Shown here: positions 23,701 to 35,700 of the stretch, piece by piece | Layout of the letters: each line of letters begins with the position of its first letter | How positions within the stretch are numbered: position 1 is the first letter of the stretch | Assembly (NCBI GenBank): GCA_964036195.1 | Contig: OZ038457.1 | Span: forward strand, 19,805,147-19,869,146 | Length of the DNA stretch: 64,000 nucleotides | Source: Sphaerolaimus hirsutus | Lineage: Eukaryota > Nematoda > Chromadorea > Monhysterida > Sphaerolaimidae | Reading direction: 5' to 3' | Notes under the pieces: model-generated | Told to the model about the DNA's origin: nothing | What the model saw: the letters and a program-made list of their open reading frames with translations, nothing else | Databases searched by the model: none | Translations under genes and position numbers: made by a program

Positions 23701-26700
23701 CCTATTTACCGGCGCTATATTTTCGAGCGTAGTGGCCAACAATGCCAAAACACATTCCATTGTAGGCAAAAATGGCAACGACACGGAAACGACCAGCTTG
23801 TCGAACGTGATTCCAAATGATCCCAAACACAGAGGTTAGATAATCGACAATGTCGTCGATTACGGTATATACTCGGCGGAACCCAGAGCATGCGTCCAAA
23901 ATTACTTATGTCTTAGACGATAACGAGCAACCAAGTTACTTATGCACGCACTTTCACAAAAAGAGAAAATATTATCAAAAAGGCGGTGACCAAAGTTTTT
24001 CCAGAAACGTTTTCCTTATTTAATATAAACAATTCTTATTTTATTAACGATGACGTCATGATGGAGTGTTTCCTTCAGAAAAATGCATAGCATGCGGTCT
24101 GCCTGATTCCTACCCCCAACTTCCCCACATCATTCCAACAAACCCAGACTCCACTCTCCGCGACACGGAGACGCAAACGGAAAAACGCGGCAAGAAACTG
24201 CGCCGCCGCAGGGCGCGAGCCACTCAAACAAAAGTCAAGAACAGCGGCAGCGTGGGCGTCATTGGAAGCTCGACGCGCATTCCAAAGAGCCCAGCCCCAG
24301 GCCCTGGCCAGGGTTTGACCCCCGATTCTGCCCTAGAAGGACACAAATCGAGGAAAAAAGGCGAAAAGGGGTCGCAGGGCTCGTCGCCGCGGCAGCGCAA
24401 GTCTAGGAGCAGGGATTCACGCAGGACGATTAGCACGCCCGCCGCGCCCAGGGGTTCGTTTCAGACATCTTCATCAAAAACTCACACAGTTTTCAAGTCC
24501 ACTGACGTCCACTGAATTTTTAAGTCCGCATTAGAATGAAATCTGAGTGCAAAAAATTATGTAAAAGTTCTCTCCTGTAAAATGAATTCACGCCTAACGT
24601 CGTCAATTTTAGAAACATTGCATATGTGAGTAACGTTTGGCAGGCTGCCACCATAAACTGACGCGTCCACTAGGGTTCAAACGGGATTGACTTTTCGGGA
24701 TCGGGATCGGGATTCACTTTTTGAGATTTCGGGATCGGGATCGGGATTGGGGTTTCGGGATCGGGATCGGGATTGGTATTTTGAGATTTCGGGATCGGGA
24801 TCGGGATTGGCCGGGATTGGGGTCACGGGATCGGGATCGGGATTGGCATTTTTTCGGGATCGGGATTGGGGTCTAGGGATAGAGATTTTTGTCACTGTTC
24901 TGGCATTCACAGTTGTTCATCAAGGTCTCAACACACTGTTGGATGCCAGAAAAGTGACATAAAATGGACGCTGGGGGTTTGCGTTCACATTTTTGCACGC
25001 AAAAATGTCATTTTTTCACTGTTTATAATTTTCACTATTTTTTCCGGGATCGGGATCCCGGACTTGGGAGATTCTCGGGATCGGAATCGGGATTTGAAAG
25101 TTTTCGGGATCGGGATCGGGATTGGTATTTTTGGATTTCGGGATCGGGATCGGGATTGGGGTTTCGGGATCGGGATCGGGACTGCTAAATCCCGGAATTT
25201 CACGGGATCCGGGATCGGGATCCCGTTTGAACCCTAGCGTCCACAGTATCAAGTGACCAGAATATATACAAAACACACCACCAATACATACACCCTTTTT
25301 CCGGTAGATCGCTCCATGAGTAGAAGTGTCAGCCGCGATGACAGAAAACCTCCCAGGAAATCACCAGAATCCGTAAGTTTCTCAAAAACATTGAACAAGT
25401 CACAGTACCCTAAAAATTCACCCTTTTCAATCACAAAAGCGACGCAAAAGTCCCAAAAAGACGCCAAAAAGGGTCCGAAAACCGCCGGCGACACCAGTGG
25501 AAAGTAGCACGAGCACAGACGAGATGGAATATGAAGAACACGCGCCGAAAAGAAAGGGCGGAAATAAGCCGAAAATTTTGAGGCCCGACAAACGGCCGGC
25601 CTACAAAAAAAGATTTGACCCGGCAAATGCGCAAACTGTCGGGACCGATTTTGGAATTTGGCAGTTTTATATACCATATTTATATCGTGAAAGTGATTTA
25701 GGAAAGATATTGACTTTTTTGCAGGTGCGAGCACCGTGGCAGCCGTGATCGCGTGCAATTGTGAATATATGTGATCAATATATTTTTACATCTGAGCGCA
25801 AAGATTCTTATACGGGAGAGTTTTATGAAATATATGTAAATATTTAATTGTTATTTTCGGAAACTACTGGTGCAGTGCGTTTTCTAGCCAAATGCTGGGG
25901 GAAAATAAATGAGTATATGAAATATGAAAATACTTATTAAAAACCCATAAACGTCGAGCAGACCGAGAATTGGCCAGCCAAAACGTCGTTATTTTCAATA
26001 CCTCCCAAATAAAAAAATCAGGTTTAAAAACAATCCCCCTAAACCCAACACACCTCATTCTGCATCCAAGTTTGTCCCATGGGCACGATCCTCGCGTGGA
26101 TTATGCTCCTGAGCAGGAGCTGTTTGTGCATGTTGCCCAACTCGCGGTCGGCCAGCGTGCCCGGCAGCGCCACCAGCACGCAGCGCGAGTCGTGCGCGCG
26201 CGCCCGCCCTTGAGGTGGAGATTGGCTTGTAGGGTGTTGCGGGTATAATCATGAGAGGTAGAAGTTAAAAAAATAGTTTTTGAATATCTTTTTTTCCAAA
26301 GAAAGTTATTTTTGGTGGGGTAAAATTCTTCCCGTTCGATTCGGAATATTCGATTTGTTGGACCATTTTGAATACGTTTTGATGTGGTTTGAAATTTTGT
26401 TGCCGCGCAAAATTTTCACCTTTCTTTTTCGACCTGCAAATCACCATATCAAATTGAGAATTTCTATTGTGTTGGCATTAAACATGCATTTCCAAACAAA
26501 ACCATGCTTTAAATTAAAAAAAATTATTTTTCCATTTATGATAACAAAATAATTTCATTATATTAAATTTTTTCAAATTTATGTTTTTCCCATTGTATGA
26601 ATCCAAATGCCAACAGCAACTATGGCAAAAATAGCAGCACGAGCGGCTTACCTTGTCTCTGGGTCCTAGCAATTTCATTCGAGACCACATTGTACACCAC

Positions 26701-29700
26701 GATGAGGCTGCACTGGGGAATGTCGAGGCCCTCCTCAGCCACCGAAGTAGCCACCAGAATCTTGGCTTGACCTCGCCTGAACATGGCCAAATTCCGCAGC
26801 ATGGCGCTCGTGTTTGCGCTGGGGGCGGAGTCTAGCGTCGTCGACGTCGATCGGGTACCTTGGTTTAGAATGTAAATAAGTAAAAGCACGGCAAAAGAGA
26901 GGTGGCAAACGGTACGGTAAGTATTTTGCGGTAAACGGAAAATACATGTTCAATTTTGAGGCAAACGTTACGCCACAGTAAATTTCTACAATTGCGGTAA
27001 ACGGTACGGTAAATTGTCCCATTTTGCGGTACGGTAAGTGCGGTAAATTCTGCCACAATTAGGGTTCAAACGGGATCCCGATCCCGATCCCGGATCCCGT
27101 GAAATTCCGGGATTTTGTAGTCCTGATCCCGAAAATTTTCAAATCCCGATCCCGAGAAACTCCCAAGCCCGGGATCCCGATCCCGGAAAAATTAGTGAAA
27201 TTATAAAAAGTGAAAAAATGACGTTTTTGCATGCAAAAATGTGAACGAAAACCCCCCCAGTGTCCATTTTATACCACTTTTCTGGCATCCAACAGTGTTT
27301 TGAGACCTTGATGAAGAACTGTGGATGCCAGAACATTGGCCAAAATCTCTATCCCAAGACCCCAATCCCGATCCCGAAAAAATGCCAATCCCGATCCCGT
27401 GACCCCAATCCCGGCCAATCCCGATCCCGATCCCGAAATCTCGAAAAACCAATCCCGATCCCGATCCCGAAAAGTCAATCCCGTTTGAAGCCTAGCCACC
27501 ATACACATTCTATTTTAGATGGGGCACCTTCTCATCTAATTCAAGGTCAGGGATACAAAACGTCATACAAAGGGATCTGTCAAAACGCACTAATCAACGG
27601 CACGGCAGCAATCCCATCGACGGCCGGACCCTCTGGCATCCCTTCCATCCCAAAACTGACGTCGTTCAAATACTCAGCGAGCAATTTCACCATCTGTCTG
27701 GTCCTGGCGAACACGATCACTCTGGGGGCAGTCCTAGACTCTGTAAAATGCCCTGTAAAATGTCAAATGTCATGCAAAGTGCCAAAAGTCATATAAAATG
27801 CCCTGGCAAATGGCAAACGTACGCTTGCCATTTTCCAGAGCATTTTACCTAGGGTTCAAACGATATATCGTATCGAATATCGACCATTTTTTAATATCGA
27901 ATATTGATATCGAAAATTTTGAAAAAATATCAAATATCGATACCGAAAATTTTGAAAAAATATCGAATATCGACCATTTTTTGGATATATCGAACCTGTA
28001 TTGTGTCCCTAATTAAAGTTACTATTTTCATTTTGAGATATTTGTGATTGATCTGATTTACTTATAGTATTTTATTTGATGAGTAAAAGTACAATATTTA
28101 TAATGTCATTTTTGTTGGAGTGCTAAATTTGAAGCCTGAAAATACTGATATGCAATTTTTTGCCACATGCATAGGGCAATTTGGTTATAAGTATGCAATA
28201 TAATATCTACCAATTGTTGTTTCCTGATACACTTTGGTTCATCATGTTTTTCTTCCATTTTCTACTTTTGACTAATGTAAACCTTTTTAAAATCACTTGT
28301 ACCATTCACATTTCAGCAAAGAGATGATTTGCAACCACATGAAAATGAAGGGTGTGCTTCTAAAAGTACCGATCTACAAAAAATTTTGAGATAATCGCGA
28401 TTAAAAGTTTGGAGCATGCAATACCCATACATGGGTATTGGGTATGGGAATTTTGGGTAAGGGTATTTCGGCCATATTGTTGGGTATCCACATGCATGGG
28501 TTCATTGATTTTACACATCACACTAGCTATATAAAATTTAGGGAATTGTATTTTTGTAGTACAGTACATTTTAAAGGAACAAATTGGTAATAGCGTGTAG
28601 ATCGGTATTTTTTAAAGCACAAAATCAGAAAGCTGTAGATAGGTACTTTTACCCATAATAAAAAAGCACAAAATGAGTTTTTGCGCAACCGGACACCGAT
28701 CTGACATCGGTACTTTTAGAAGCACATAAAATAATGTGCAGATCAGTACATTTAAAAGAACAATTTTGAAAAAAGTGTGTAGATCGGTACTTTTAAAGAC
28801 ACAAAAGCTGAAAAAGCTTGTAGATTGGTACTTTTAAAATTTCAAAAACTGTATTTTGCGATTGTTTTGCTTTTTTCGACCCCATATCTCAAAATTTTCG
28901 ACCCCAATTTCGCACCCCCCACATATTATATATATTTTTGAAGCGCAATTTTATGGGGACCCCAAAAATGGGCCTAACTCAAATTTGAAAAATTTGTAGA
29001 TCGGTACTTTTAGAAGCACACCCTTCAAATACAATATGCCGCTTGAAATATGCCTTGCTATACCAAAAGCAAATTGCAATATCGAATATCGAAAATATCG
29101 AATATCGACCATTTTTCAATATCGAATATCGAATATCGAATCGAGGTTCCATATCGTATCGATATCGAATATCGAGTTTCAGAAAAGTATATCGAATATC
29201 GATATCGAAAAGTCATATCGTTCGAACCCTAATTTTACCTGACTTTTGACACTTTGCATGATAAATATTTGCCATTTTACAGGGCATTTTACGGGGTCTA
29301 GGATTGGAACCTGGATTCGGGCTTCTCGACGAAATGGGCGCGCAAAATGTGCACGAGCTTGTCGCACAGCTCGGTGCGCAGCATCAGGGCCGACCGGTCG
29401 GCGTTCAAATTGCTGGCCAGGAGAAACGTGTCTGGGGGTGGCGGGGGGGGGGGGGCTATTTAGCTAGGTGCTTGTTGAGTGGATTTGCAATCAGGTTTCA
29501 AATCGGATCCCGATCCCGAATTCCGATTATTTTCGGGATTTTGCGGTCCCAATCCCGATCCCGAAACCTCCAGTCCCGATCACGATCCCGTTTGAACCCT
29601 ACTTGCAATGACCATTCTCTTCTAATTTTCCATAAGGTGCCAGTGATTGGCTGTTTTTCACTGGAAATTGAATATGTAGCGCAATAAATGCTGAGTTCAT

Positions 29701-32700
29701 TTCCATATCGTAAAACAGTTCATGTCACATCGATATTTGAAATATCTCATTATTAAAAGTTTCCTACAGCCGTCGCGAATTCATATGCCGAACCAAACGA
29801 ACCCAACAAAGTTGGTTTCATTTGTAATTACGCTTTTTATTTGTTATATTTTAATGTGCCTTGCGCTTATGACTCCTGGTTGCTAACGTCATGTGCGAAC
29901 AAGCGCATACACATCTCACAATGGTGAATCCCAAACATTTTGAATAAAATTTCAAATGGAATTTGAAATTGGGCTGGAAACCAGTTGCCATTTGGTGTCG
30001 ATGTCAACTAGTGTGTGTGTAGGCATTGAAAAGTGCAGCCAAACAAGAGCGGGTCGATGGGTCAACTCAAAACAAATATCGAATCATGAAAGTCCATATC
30101 ATATTACGCTGAGAGCGGCCCTTCACTTGATTTGACCATATGAGCAGGCTATAATGAAACTTGCCTAGCCTTGCATTGAATGAAAAAGTATCCTAGCAAC
30201 AAATAACTGAAATATTTCATGGCATTTGGAGTCCACACAATGAAAACGATAGTTGCAATCCCGCCATCACTAGTCCATAAAGTGTTTGTTTCCTCAACAA
30301 TAATGCAACTTTCACTTCTGGCGATATTTACGGTAACTCTGAACATCAACAAATGTATTTCATACGAATGCAGTAACTGTGAGGGAGTATACAGGTACGC
30401 GCGACGCAAAGCAAGCAATATTGGGGGGGGGGGGATTGCATTCGCAGGCTGGCAAACGGGGGGGCGGCGCCCCCCCTAACAATTTGCCACTACAAGAGAG
30501 GAATGGAGTTATGGCGCAGGCGCCATTTCTAGGCGCCACGCCATGGCGTGATTGGCGCTGGTGCTATTTGTAGGCGTCGCGCCATGGAGTCATAGAAGGG
30601 GTCTCGCCTATTCTGCATTTTGGCCTATTCCGCATTCTAGCTCATCCCGCACATTATGCTACCCATCTCGCATTTTGGCCTATCCCGCATCTTGCCGGTG
30701 TAATGGGCGTGATAGGCAGTGTGCGTGATGGATTTGTGTGCGGGATGGTCCAAAATGCGGGATGGGTCAGTGATCACACATTGCGTTTTAACACCCCCCC
30801 CCCCGCCCCCTTCTTTCAATTGATCAGTGCCAACCGCACACTGCCCACACAATAATCACTTAATTGCGCAACACCCAATTAAGTATTTGGCAACTGGGGG
30901 GGGGCAATTGACATGTGCAGCATGTGATTTGCACGTGCAGCGCACATGGGGAATTCCATTCCAAAAGTACACAAGCGCTGAAACATCTAGTTAGGCGTGG
31001 ATTCGACATTCACGTATAGTTTTGCCCATTTAAGAATTCCTGGTCGGAAAGTTGGAATTTAAAAAATCTCCAAAAAAAACAAAAAATACAAAAAGTTTCA
31101 TTTCCAAACGTACACACGTGAATTTCCAAATCTATTTTGCACTATAAATATATCAAATACATGTGTATATATTGATCTGAAAATTTAGGTACTTGGTTTA
31201 TGCCTACGTTGCACCATTAAGAAGTTATTTAACTTTTAATTCTGAATGTTCAGATTTGTTCCCAATTTTAGGTGTATTCTAAAATATACCAGTCCATAAC
31301 TCCCTAAATAATTGCCGGCCAAAAGAATTTGTAGATACATTCATTCAATCCACTATCCACAAGTTTTCAATTCCAGTTGTTCAATTTCAATTCCGGGGGG
31401 GCGATTTTAAGCAGTGTCATTTTGGCAGTAAAACAAAGGGCAAACATTGTTACTCGTCATTTCCATTGTTATATGCCCTTTGAGTTTGCCGCGCCATGAT
31501 GCTCATGAAAATCTCTGGCTCATTCCGCATGTGCGGCTCCCATATGTCTGGACGCAGTTGGTGCGGGGGAGGGGGTGTTAAAACGCAATGTGTGATCACT
31601 GATCCCTCCCGCATTTCGGACCATCCCGCACACAAATCCATCACGCAATTTGTTCCTTTAAAATGTACTGTACTACAAAAATACATTTTACTAAATTTTA
31701 TATAGCTAGTGTTATGTGTATAATCAATGATTATACCCATGCATGTGGATACCCAACAATATGGCCGAAATACCCATACCCAAAATTCCCATACCCAATA
31801 CCCATGTATGGGTATTGCATACTCCAAACTTTCAATTGCAATTATCTCAAAATCGATTTTTTGTAGATCGGTACTTTTAGAAGCACACCCTTCATATAGT
31901 CATTTGTAGAGGTATATGTACTCCTCAGACGTATAGACGAGTACCTAATAGAAATGGGGAAGTGGTGAAATGCGCGCTTGCGCCCAAAACTTTTGCAAAC
32001 AACCCACAATCAAATCAGTGCCAAAAGTAGCTTTAAAATGGCTAACAATAGGTCTATAACCATGTATAAATATAGCGGGAAAGCGCGATTTTGAAGGTGA
32101 AAAAGTATAAAAAGTTGCGAAAATTAGTGATTTTGAGGGAAAAATCGGGCAAAATTTCTCAAAAACCACTCCAGATAGATAGATAGCTGAGCGATTTGGG
32201 GGGGGGGGGGTCTTTGGGGGCAGTAGCCAAAACTTTTACCTCGGGATAGATAGATAGCTGAGCGGCCTCCGGGATAGATAGATAGCTGGCCGATTTGGGG
32301 GGCAGCCCCCCCTAGGAGACCCCTGACCACACAACAACCAGCCTACCGCAGGTCATACGCAGTGGGTGGCTGGTGTTTCTCCCTACACAACGACACCCTG
32401 TCTCGCTTCGATGATGCACTCAGCCACAGGCCAAAATGCATGGCACAGCAACATTACCTGGCTTCATTACCCGATTTGCACTCTCGCATCACACTGGCCA
32501 ATGCACTGCAGGTCAGTGGAATTTTTATGGCAATGTGATTAGAGTTCAAACGGGATCCCGATCCCGAATACCGAGAAATTTCGGGATTTTGTGATCCCGA
32601 TCCCGATCCCGAAACCTCAATCCCGATCCCGAAATCTCAAAAAAAAGAAACCCGAATCCCGAAACTTTTGAAATCGCAATCCCGATCCCGATAATTTTCA

Positions 32701-35700
32701 CTGAATCCCGATCCCGAAAAATTTGCCGACTTTTTAAAATAACATTTTTGCACTAGGTAAGCAATGTGACCAATAACCTCCAATGTCCAATTTATTTATG
32801 CCACTTTTCTGGCATCCGTGCATGTTTTAGACCCATTTTTGCAGTAAATCAGAGAAAATCCTGTAATATGATAACTTTTTCAAAGATCCCAATCCCGATC
32901 CCGAAAAAATGCCAATCCCGATCCCGAAGTCAGTCCCGTTTGAGAATCCTACATGTGATAAGCAAGGACGTATCCAGGGGGGGGGCGGGTGTTGCAAAAT
33001 GTGTTGCATTTTTCCATCGCGCTGTATCATACACTGAACGGCGTGTTTGTCGCCCTATATTTATGTATATTTACTTACATATAAGCGATTTTTGTCGCCA
33101 ATGGCGCCATTCCGCCCACCATGTACGTTAAATCTTAAAGGCGGGGCTGAGCCAGGAATCTATTAGCAGGGGGGGGGGGGCTGCCCCCACCAAATCCGCC
33201 AGGTATCCATCTATCCGGGAGGCCGCTCAGCTATCTATCTATCTATCCTGAGGCAAAGATTTTGGCCTCTACCCCCTGAGCCCACCCCCCCAAATCGCTC
33301 AGCTACCTTCCTACCTGGAGCGATTTTTGAGAAATTTTGCCCCAATTTTCGCTCAAAATTTTCATACGATTTTATAGTTTTTCACCTTCAGAAGCACAGA
33401 TTTCGCATATACACATGTTTATATACATATTTTTAGCCTATTTTGGCTACTTTTAACCTGTTTTTAGTGATTATTCCCCTTTCTGCTTTCTATACATTGA
33501 AAGAGCCTATATATTTGGGGGTGCACTGATACGCACATCTGCCTGATACGCACATTTTCCCGTTTTTTTCACTTGACACTTTTTCAAGTTATTTTCAGAT
33601 ATGAGTAAAGTGAAAAACGCTGCGCAATGACATTAGTGAACTTTTTTCACTTCACTCATATCTGAAAATCACTTGAAAATGTGTCAAGTTAAAAACAGTG
33701 AAAAATGGCTATTTTTCACTGTTTTTCTTCACTTGACACATTTTCAAGTGATTTTCAGATATGAGTGAAGTGAAAAAGTTCACTAATGTCATTGCGCAGC
33801 TTTTTTTCACTTTACTCATATCTGAAAATCACTTGAAAAAGTGTCAAGTGAAAAAAACGGGAAAATGTGCGTATCAGGCAGATGTGCGTATCAGGCCTGC
33901 CCCATATATTTTGCCCCCGCAAGCCCCCCTCCAGGAAACTTCCAGCTATCTATCCCAATGGAAGAGCGATTTGCGATCTATCCAGCCCCCGCGAGTGCCA
34001 AAATCTTGGAGACCCCTGGGCTGAGCCACCCTTCGTTCACCGGGCTCTGTAAACAAGCAACCCACCCACTCAAAAATCCTGGATATGTCCCGGCTGATAA
34101 GAAATTGAAATGTGTTGATAGCATAAAGCGCCACAGCTGGACAACAGAGGTGCGAGAATAGCCCTAGCAAAGGTTGATGATGACCAGTGGGCATGGCTGC
34201 CAGATTCAGACAACTATGGTACTTTCAATGAAGGTGGTCACACAGTGTTCGGTATCAATTACACGGTGATATCAAACAGCTCATCGGATACTAGTGCAGC
34301 GCTGACAACAAATGGTCAACTGATTGCAGTCAGTACGGATGCTCTTTTGCCAGCTATATATCAGACTAGTGAGTCAAAACTTGGTTAAATCAAAATTTAA
34401 ATGATATTGAACTCAATTACCCATTTGAAGGGCTATTCCGAGTGAAAGAAACTTGCGCACAAAACACAAGAGCAGTGGATAAGCTGGAACATTCTTACCA
34501 AGCTTATGATATTGACCAGTGCCAGAGGTATTGTTACAGGTCACCATTCTGTAGTGGATACATGTTCAGACAACCACAACAGTTCTGTCAGCTGCATTTT
34601 GCTTACAGGTAACTACCGTATTTGCTTGAATCATCCCCCTGGGGGATTATTATTTCGTCAGACTTTTTTGAGGGGGGAACTAATCGAGGGGGGAATTATT
34701 CGAGGAAGGAAATTATTATTACGTCAACAATTTCAACAATGTTTCTATCAACTCATTTGATGAAATATGCTTTTATTCACACAAAAACGTGCCATTTTTG
34801 TTCAAATTGGGGACAATAAATTGAGCAAATCTCTTAAGGGGGGATTATTCGAGGGGAGGAATCATTATTTCCTCACTCGTCTTACAGGGGGGGATTATTC
34901 GAGGGGGGGAATTATTCAAGGGGGAACTATTCAAGCAAATACGGTAAGTCATTAAATTTGTATTTTTTAAATATTTAAGCTTGGATTGGGGGGGGTGAAA
35001 GTTCAGTGGGTAGTAGCCAAACTTTTCACCAACAGATAGATAGATAGCTGAATTGTGTGTGAAATAGATAGATAGCTAGGCGTTTGGGGAGTAACAACCC
35101 CAACCCATTTGGCTACCCCTAAACATGTATCAAAATATTTGCAGCCCGCTGTCAACCACAACAAAAGTAGAGACTGGTTCAACGTTTTGCCGTTATGATC
35201 AGAGCATGCTAGGTCAGGTGTCACTGGATGTCCTTTTCATTTCCAGTCACATCCGTAACCATTAAGTAAAGCCTTAAAATGTAAAACTGCAGGCTGCAGC
35301 CAACTCAACAGTTCCATGCACGTAGCTCAATACTCAAAAGGATCAAATAGACAAAGTGTAATGTCAGGCAGTCTAGCCAAGTTCACATGTACCAGCCATA
35401 ACAACGCAGCCCTGGTGTCAATCCCAGACCTTGTAAAATTCCCTGTAAAATGTCAAATCTCATGCAATATGTCAAAAGTCATGGAAAATGCCCTGCAAAA
35501 TGTCAACTCGCTGCCATTTTGCAGGGCATTCTCCATGACTTTTGACACTTTGCATGACATTTGACATTTTACAGCGTCTGGGACTGCCCCCTGAGCGGCT
35601 ACAGGACCAGTGGTATACTCGCATGCAATCAGGGTTCATGGGTTGGCGAGCAGTGCCAATTGTGGGTAGGGTGTCAAACAAAACAGCGGCCAGAAATCGG

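Noticed and set aside
24671-25236. Telomere or centromere satellite
   Set aside because: The arrays are short, bounded by inverted ends and flanked by an exact 8-bp duplication, so this is a transposon insertion.
24677-25276. ORFs rich in RDRDRD or PIPIPI
   Set aside because: Translations of GGGATC repeats; no coding value.
25249-25758. 169-codon minus-strand ORF
   Set aside because: Shadow of the last exons of the modular + strand gene, whose splice phases are well supported.
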